Assembly: GCA_903871465.1 (NCBI GenBank)
Contig: CAIQHB010000030.1
Coordinates: 1-46,164, forward strand
Length of the DNA stretch: 46,164 nucleotides
Origin: an uncultured Methanosarcinales archaeon
GTDB lineage: Archaea; Halobacteriota; Methanosarcinia; Methanotrichales; Methanotrichaceae
Reading direction: 5' to 3'
Below the pieces are notes generated by a model that was not told where the DNA came from, ran no database searches, and was given only the letters and a program-made list of their open reading frames with translations. Positions 41,974 to 46,164 of the stretch are shown piece after piece (position 1 is the first letter of the stretch; each line of letters begins with the position of its first letter). The position numbers and the translations under genes are program-made.

Positions 41974-43875
41974 TCAGCTCTCCTCCGCCGCCTTCTCTTT
42001 CTGAGGCACATGCACCTCAATGGCCAGCGGTTCAGGACAGGTGTAGTAGCAGTTGGCGCACCCTATGCATCCATCGCCGGCGTAGACTGCGAAGTTGTAG
42101 CCGCGGGCGTTCAGCTCCTCGCTCATCTTCAATACATTAACGGGACATGCCTCAAGGCATCTTCCGCATGCCTTGCATTCCAGTATGTTGATCAGCGGAT
42201 AGGGCTTATCTTTGTCCCTGATCTCAACACGCCGGATCTTTCCGCTTATGGTTTTGGGCAGCTCCTCCACGAACTCGATGATCCTGGGATACTTGTAGGG
42301 AGCTGTGACTTTCTTTACATGATCTTGCAGCTCTTTTTTCAGCTCCTCGGATGGTGCGTATCCTTTGGTCAGGACCACGGTTGCCTTCACCACCTGTCCT
42401 CTGACAGAGTCCGGCACTCCAGTGATGGCCACTTCTAAAACGGCTGCATGTGACATGAGAGCCGACTCGACCTCGAAAGGCCCCACCCGGTAGCCGGAGC
42501 TCTTGATCATGTCGTCCGTTCTGCCTATGAACCAGAAGTACCCATCCTCATCTCGCCAGGCGGTATCGCCGGTATGATAGTAATCGTCATGCCAGGTGTT
42601 CAGGGTCTTGTCCGGGTCCATATGGTAATCGGTGAAGAGGCCTATGGGCTTTCCCTTGTCGGTCTTGATTACGATTTCGCCTTCTTCGCCCACCTCACAT
42701 ACCTTGTTGTTCTTTCCCACCAGTATGATATCGAACCCCGCAGCCGGCTTGCCCATGGACCCTGGTTTAGCCGTCATCCATGGATAGTTGGAGATACAAA
42801 CCACGGTCTCAGTCTGACCGTAGCCTTCCATCAGGCGCAGGCCGGTCGTCTCCAGGAAGCTCTCATATACAGATGGGTTGAGAGGTTCCCCTGCTGTGAC
42901 TGCATATTTTAGCCTGGAAAAGTCGTATCTGGACATGTCGCTCTTGATCATGAACCTGAAGATGGTGGGTGGCGCGCAGAAGGTGGTCACTTTGTATTTG
43001 CCCATCTCGTCCATCATCTTCCCGGCATCAAAGCGATCATAATCGTAGACGAAGACCGCAGATCCGGCCAACCATTGGCCATAGATCTTACCCCAGGCGC
43101 ACTTGGCCCACCCGGTATCGGCCACCGTGTAGTGCAGACCGTCATCCTCCACATTCTGCCAGTACTTGGCGGTGAGGATATGGCCCAGAGGATAGGTTTG
43201 ATCATGCTTGACCATCTTGGGGTATCCGGTCGTTCCGGAGGTGAAGTATCCCAATAATATGTCCTCATTTTTCGTAGCCTGGTCTCCAGTCGGCCGGACG
43301 AAGTCGGATGATGCCAGATCAAGCTCCGCATCAAAATTAATCCAGCCCTCCCTCTTGAGGTCTTTATCTCCTACCAGGGCCTTGACCAGTTGAATGTTGC
43401 CCAGTTCTTTGTGTGCCGCATCGAATTCGCCGGGCACCCCGTTCTCTCCGATGCATATGATCATCTTCAGATCTGCTTTCTTGATCCGGTAGAGGAAATC
43501 CTTTGCCTTCAGCATATGAGTGGAGGGAATGGAAACGGCACCGATCTTGTTCAGGCCGACCATGCAGACCCAGAATTCCCAGCGGCTCTTGAGGGTAAGC
43601 ATGACCGAGTCGCCTTTCTTTATTCCATATTTTTTAAATAGGTTGGCGGCCTTGTCGCTCAGGATCTTCAGATCTTTGAAGTTAAGGGTCTTAGCCTCTC
43701 CGTTATCGTTGCACCAGACCAGGGCACGCTTTTCCGGAAATTCCTTCGCATAGGCGTCAACTACGTCAAATGCGAAATTGAAGTTCTCGGGGACGAGGAG
43801 CTTCAGGTTTTCTTTAAAATCCTCGTATGAGTTGAAGTCAACCCGCGAGACGAACTTGGGCAATAAAGATGACAT
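41974..43875 (-). CDS. AMP-forming acyl-CoA synthetase fused to a 2[4Fe-4S] ferredoxin
   Basis: 633 aa. Residues 1-560 are an AMP-forming acyl-CoA synthetase of the medium-chain/branched group: [15 protein letters not shown] (ATP loop), [42 protein letters not shown] and the catalytic Lys in KTISGKIRR. The last 70 residues are a ferredoxin with two clusters: [12 protein letters not shown] and [12 protein letters not shown]. The fused ferredoxin corresponds to the delta subunit usual in 2-oxoacid:ferredoxin oxidoreductases, whose alpha and beta-gamma genes follow 2 bases downstream. The layout suggests acid activation to acyl-CoA and then reductive carboxylation to a 2-oxoacid (amino acid synthesis), or the reverse. 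Acid substrate is not known. Confidence 0.93.
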   Translation of the reverse strand: MSSLLPKFVSRVDFNSYEDFKENLKLLVPENFNFAFDVVDAYAKEFPEKRALVWCNDNGEAKTLNFKDLKILSDKAANLFKKYGIKKGDSVMLTLKSRWEFWVCMVGLNKIGAVSIPSTHMLKAKDFLYRIKKADLKMIICIGENGVPGEFDAAHKELGNIQLVKALVGDKDLKREGWINFDAELDLASSDFVRPTGDQATKNEDILLGYFTSGTTGYPKMVKHDQTYPLGHILTAKYWQNVEDDGLHYTVADTGWAKCAWGKIYGQWLAGSAVFVYDYDRFDAGKMMDEMGKYKVTTFCAPPTIFRFMIKSDMSRYDFSRLKYAVTAGEPLNPSVYESFLETTGLRLMEGYGQTETVVCISNYPWMTAKPGSMGKPAAGFDIILVGKNNKVCEVGEEGEIVIKTDKGKPIGLFTDYHMDPDKTLNTWHDDYYHTGDTAWRDEDGYFWFIGRTDDMIKSSGYRVGPFEVESALMSHAAVLEVAITGVPDSVRGQVVKATVVLTKGYAPSEELKKELQDHVKKVTAPYKYPRIIEFVEELPKTISGKIRRVEIRDKDKPYPLINILECKACGRCLEACPVNVLKMSEELNARGYNFAVYAGDGCIGCANCYYTCPEPLAIEVHVPQKEKAAEES

Positions 43876-43896
43876 TTTTCAATCCTCTTTGCGCTC

Positions 43897-44445
43897 CTAC
43901 ATGACCACAGCCAGCAGCTTGACCGGCATATCGTTTAAGGCTTCCATGACATGTTCGTACATCGAATCGAAGAATATGGAGTCCCCTTCGTTGAGCACAA
44001 CCTCGTTATCATGGATGGTAATCTTCAAGGAACCCTCGAGCACATATTCGAACTCCTGGCCAGGATGGCTATAGAATGATGGTTTGCCTTTCTTGGGATC
44101 TATGGTAACAATGAAGGGCTCCGCTTTTTTATGAGCAAACTTTCGGGCTAAGCTCTGGTATCTGTATTGCTTTCTGCGCTCCACTTCCACGGCTTCTCCC
44201 TTTCTGGTAATGGTAAAGATGCTCATCTTGGATTCTTCGCCGGTGAGAAGCAGTCCCGTATCCACGTTGAGCTTTCGTGCAATGCCGATTAAAATGCTGA
44301 CCGGGATATCCAGCATACCATCTTCATAGCAGTTGTAAGTCCCCGCAGGCACTTTGAGGTGCTGTGCCATCTCTTCGGACGATACCCGATTCAACTCCCT
44401 CAGCTCACGAAGTCGTGAACCGATTTCATCAAGCCTCTCCTTCAT
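43897..44445 (-). CDS. XRE-type HTH regulator with cupin domain
   Basis: 182 aa. The N-terminal helix-turn-helix ([35 protein letters not shown], about 5-60) binds DNA. The C-terminal cupin ([39 protein letters not shown], about 110-175) probably binds a small ligand. The start at 44445 is chosen because GAGGA lies 6 bases upstream; starts at 44451 and 44466 are possible in frame. It lies 21 bases ahead of the acyl-CoA synthetase on the same strand, and related operons often have such a regulator first. It probably senses the acid or acyl-CoA and controls its own operon; this is inference. Confidence 0.9.
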   Translation of the reverse strand: MKERLDEIGSRLRELRELNRVSSEEMAQHLKVPAGTYNCYEDGMLDIPVSILIGIARKLNVDTGLLLTGEESKMSIFTITRKGEAVEVERRKQYRYQSLARKFAHKKAEPFIVTIDPKKGKPSFYSHPGQEFEYVLEGSLKITIHDNEVVLNEGDSIFFDSMYEHVMEALNDMPVKLLAVVM

Positions 44446-45081
44446 GCACATTCCTCGGCATCCCAAACAACATGTCCCAGAGCCTAAAGATCCGGGCCAA
44501 TCCGGTAATGCAGGATTGTGACTGCCTCATATGCATATTTGAATCTATCTCCAGGAAAGGAACTATTTGTACCGGTCCTATTTTGAAGTCTTATTCAAGC
44601 CATTTTTTTGATAGAAAACCGCCATAATTAAGTATTGAAGATTTGTCTTTGGGCATGATGCCTAAGTCGGTTCAATGAAGCAGATGATGTGTGATTATGG
44701 AATTCTTATGAAAACGAGTCTGTGGCATCCATTGAATTTATCAATTTTTGCGAAGCCGGAGAAACAATGAAAGTTCGACATCGCTGCTTAACAGTATGCT
44801 CTTAAATAATTTTATAATTAATACATAATTTCTATAAAGAGAAAAACGATAGTCATATTCAGCCAAATGGAGAGGACTTTGTCCGGTAGTGACGATTGTT
44901 AGCCGCCCCACGGTTCGCTCTTGTCATACGAGATCGCGAAGGACAGATACCGAGGGCTTGAGTTCGCGAGGCCTCTTGTTGACTTCCTAAACGCCTCGAT
45001 TTCATCGCAAATGTTACGGCAGATGCCACTTTTTAAGCTGGCATCAGGTCGATTTATCCGACCAGGTCACTAAAGCCCATT
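44446..45081. other. gene-free spacer with two hairpins
   Basis: No gene is seen. An AT-rich run at about 44800-44840 could hold promoters. Two hairpins lie next to the end of the minus-strand gene at 45082: GGTCG/CGACC at 45047-45063 and GATGCCA/TGGCATC at 45022-45045. They probably terminate that transcript. Confidence 0.45.
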
Positions 45082-45471
45082 TCAGGAGGTCCAGTCGTCA
45101 TCATCAAGCCAGCTTTGGGACCCTTGCTTTGAGCGGACTTGAGCCCCAACTTGAGCCTGCACTTGCGAATGTGACGCATTTATCTTGGCCGCAGATTTGG
45201 CGCGGGCGTTTCCACGCATAAGACGGTAAGCAATCTCCGGATCAATTCCATATTCAGCCAAGTAAGCATCGTAGGAGAGATGCTCACCTATGGAGGAAAT
45301 GTATATAGGATCGCCGACGATAGGTGTGATCTTCCCTGCAGGCAGAATCCATTCGAACCCCTCCGGAAGAGCGCATTCCAACCAGTCGTCGTTATCTTCT
45401 GCCAGAGATTTATCGGAGACCTCATTTACGGTTCCACAGTTTTTGCAGATGATCTTCTTCGTATCACTCAC
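45082..45471 (-). CDS. zinc-ribbon protein, tandem copy 1
   Basis: 129 aa. The N-terminus is a single zinc-ribbon half (SDTKKIICKNCGTVNEVSDK), followed by a conserved region with GFEWILPAGKITPIVGDPIY, an RLMRGNAR helix and an Asn/Gln/Ser-rich tail ending DDDDWTS. Family is not recognised. The start is taken as GTG at 45471 by comparison with copy 2. It overlaps the stop of copy 2 by 8 bases (GTGAGTGA), so translation is coupled. Its tail is longer than that of copy 2. Confidence 0.75.
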   Translation of the reverse strand: MSDTKKIICKNCGTVNEVSDKSLAEDNDDWLECALPEGFEWILPAGKITPIVGDPIYISSIGEHLSYDAYLAEYGIDPEIAYRLMRGNARAKSAAKINASHSQVQAQVGAQVRSKQGSQSWLDDDDWTS

Positions 45472-45814
45472 CCTCAGTAAGCTTCGAGCTGGCTTGAGCA
45501 CCCACATGCGATTGTATAATTATTGTCTTGGCTGCTGATCTGGCGCGGGCGTTTCCACGCATAAGACGGTACGCAATCTCAGGGTCAAGTCCATATTTTT
45601 CCAAATATGCATCATGTGAGAGATGCTCTCCAAAGCCGGAGATGTATATCGGATCGCCGATGATGGGTGTAATCTTTCCTGCAGGTAGAGTCCATTCGAA
45701 CCCCTCGGGAAGGATACAAGGCAACCAGTCTTCGTCATCTTCTGCCAGAGCTTGATCGGAAACCTCATTTACGGCTCCACAGTTTTTGCAGATGACCTTC
45801 TTCGTATCACTCAC
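45464..45814 (-). CDS. zinc-ribbon protein, tandem copy 2
   Basis: 116 aa, paralogue of copies 1 and 3: SDTKKVICKNCGAVNEVSD, GFEWTLPAGKITPIIGDPIY, AYRLMRGNARARSAAKTIII and a short Ser/Gln tail. It starts at GTG (45814), overlapping the stop of the upstream copy 3 by 8 bases, and its own stop overlaps copy 1. The only Cys pair is CKNC, so zinc binding would need a second chain. Function unknown; the chained overlaps suggest a co-translated set of variants. Confidence 0.75.
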   Translation of the reverse strand: MSDTKKVICKNCGAVNEVSDQALAEDDEDWLPCILPEGFEWTLPAGKITPIIGDPIYISGFGEHLSHDAYLEKYGLDPEIAYRLMRGNARARSAAKTIIIQSHVGAQASSKLTEGE

Positions 45815-46023
45815 CCTCAGTAAGCTTTGAGCTGGCTTGAGCCCCCACTTGCGATTGTATAATTATTGTCTTGGCTAGAGATCTGGCTCGGGAGTTTCCA
45901 CGCATAAGACGGTAAGCAATCTCAGGATCAATTCCATATTTATCCAAATATGCCTGATAGGAGAGTTGCTCTCCAAAGCCGGAGATGTATATCGGACTGC
46001 CGATGATGGGTGTAATCTTTCCT
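45807..46023 (-). pseudogene. zinc-ribbon protein, tandem copy 3, truncated by an insertion element
   Basis: The open frame reads GKITPIIGSPIYISGFGEQL, then AYRLMRGNSRARSLAK, ending TEGE and a stop. It is a third tandem paralogue whose 5' part (start and CxxC) is missing. Similarity to copy 2 breaks off at about 46023, where an unrelated sequence begins. The reading frame is still intact up to that point, so the break is recent. Confidence 0.8.
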
Positions 46024-46164
46024 GGGTCGTGTACTTACTTAACTGAAAGATTTTATACTACCTCATCAAACCATTAAGTTGGGGTAGCGATGCAGTCCAA
46101 TCTCGATTTATCGAAATTTTGGTGCTGGCAGAAAAACTGTCTCGACTATGGGAAAAAGGGTGCA
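46024..46164 (+). mobile_element. left end of an insertion sequence, cut by window
   Basis: Sequence starting GGGTCGTGTACTTACTTAAC replaces the expected continuation of the zinc-ribbon gene. A transposase-like frame starts 66 bases inside. The right end, inverted repeat and target duplication lie beyond the window, so the family cannot be fixed. Confidence 0.72.
46090..46164 (+). CDS. transposase N-terminus (partial)
   Basis: The first 25 residues (MQSNLDLSKFWCWQKNCLDY...GKKGA) end at the window edge. The pattern CWQKNCLDYGKKGA resembles the N-terminal zinc-finger-like start (C..P.C.DYGK.G) of transposases common in methanogens. The ATG at 46090 has GGGGTAG upstream. Confidence 0.65.
   Translation, partial: MQSNLDLSKFWCWQKNCLDYGKKGA

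Noticed and set aside
1-46164. tRNA or rRNA genes
   Set aside because: No cloverleaf or rRNA-like segment was recognised by eye; a covariance search would be needed to exclude a divergent tRNA.

Overview
The window looks like chromosomal DNA of an acetate-using methanogenic archaeon, most likely of the Methanothrix (Methanosaeta) / Methanosarcinales type. The indicators are MfnA (methanofuran synthesis), CofH (coenzyme F420 synthesis), an archaeal CobT-like protein, TRAM-domain small proteins, Hef nuclease-helicase, PEP synthase, a ferredoxin-dependent 2-oxoacid oxidoreductase and very large DUF11/Ig-like surface proteins. Genus-level placement is inference; no rRNA or tRNA gene was recognised.

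Left end (1-4.6 kb) is a defence/mobile-flavoured stretch: a CRISPR array cut by the window edge (16 full 36-bp repeats, a partial one and a degenerate terminal one), a small membrane protein, two fossil CRISPR-like repeats, a family A DNA polymerase (unusual in Archaea) with a degenerate exonuclease domain, and a hicB-hicA toxin-antitoxin pair. From 4.7 to 8 kb a three-gene minus-strand operon joins a CobT-like phosphoribosyltransferase, a zinc medium-chain dehydrogenase and a TrpD-like phosphoribosyltransferase, suggesting an uncharacterised cofactor or cobamide-ligand pathway. From 8.1 to 12.5 kb are secreted proteins, including an AT-rich pair with in-frame tandem repeats.

From 12.6 to 22.4 kb are a decayed copy of the moeA 3' end, small ORFs, a GNAT acetyltransferase, moeA, a coupled ppsA-mfnA pair, two tandem TRAM proteins (both apparently starting at TTG), an RNA m5C methyltransferase with a separate PUA-like partner, and cofH. 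From 22.4 to 37.8 kb are two PstS-like phosphate-binding proteins without transporter genes (the second adjoins hef), a three-gene operon of large surface proteins (227, 865 and 1727 aa), a divergent polysaccharide-deacetylase-like protein, a tiny Cys-rich secreted protein, a repeat-rich intergenic element, and a membrane-anchored thioredoxin-like protein.

Right end (38-46 kb): a recently duplicated small zinc-ribbon gene with a conserved palindrome upstream, a GC-rich gene-free stretch, then an operon (XRE-cupin regulator, acyl-CoA synthetase fused to a two-cluster ferredoxin, 2-oxoacid:ferredoxin oxidoreductase alpha, and beta-gamma fusion) that looks designed to activate organic acids and carboxylate them to 2-oxoacids, or to run in reverse. 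It ends with three tandem zinc-ribbon paralogues, the third interrupted by an insertion element that runs off the window.
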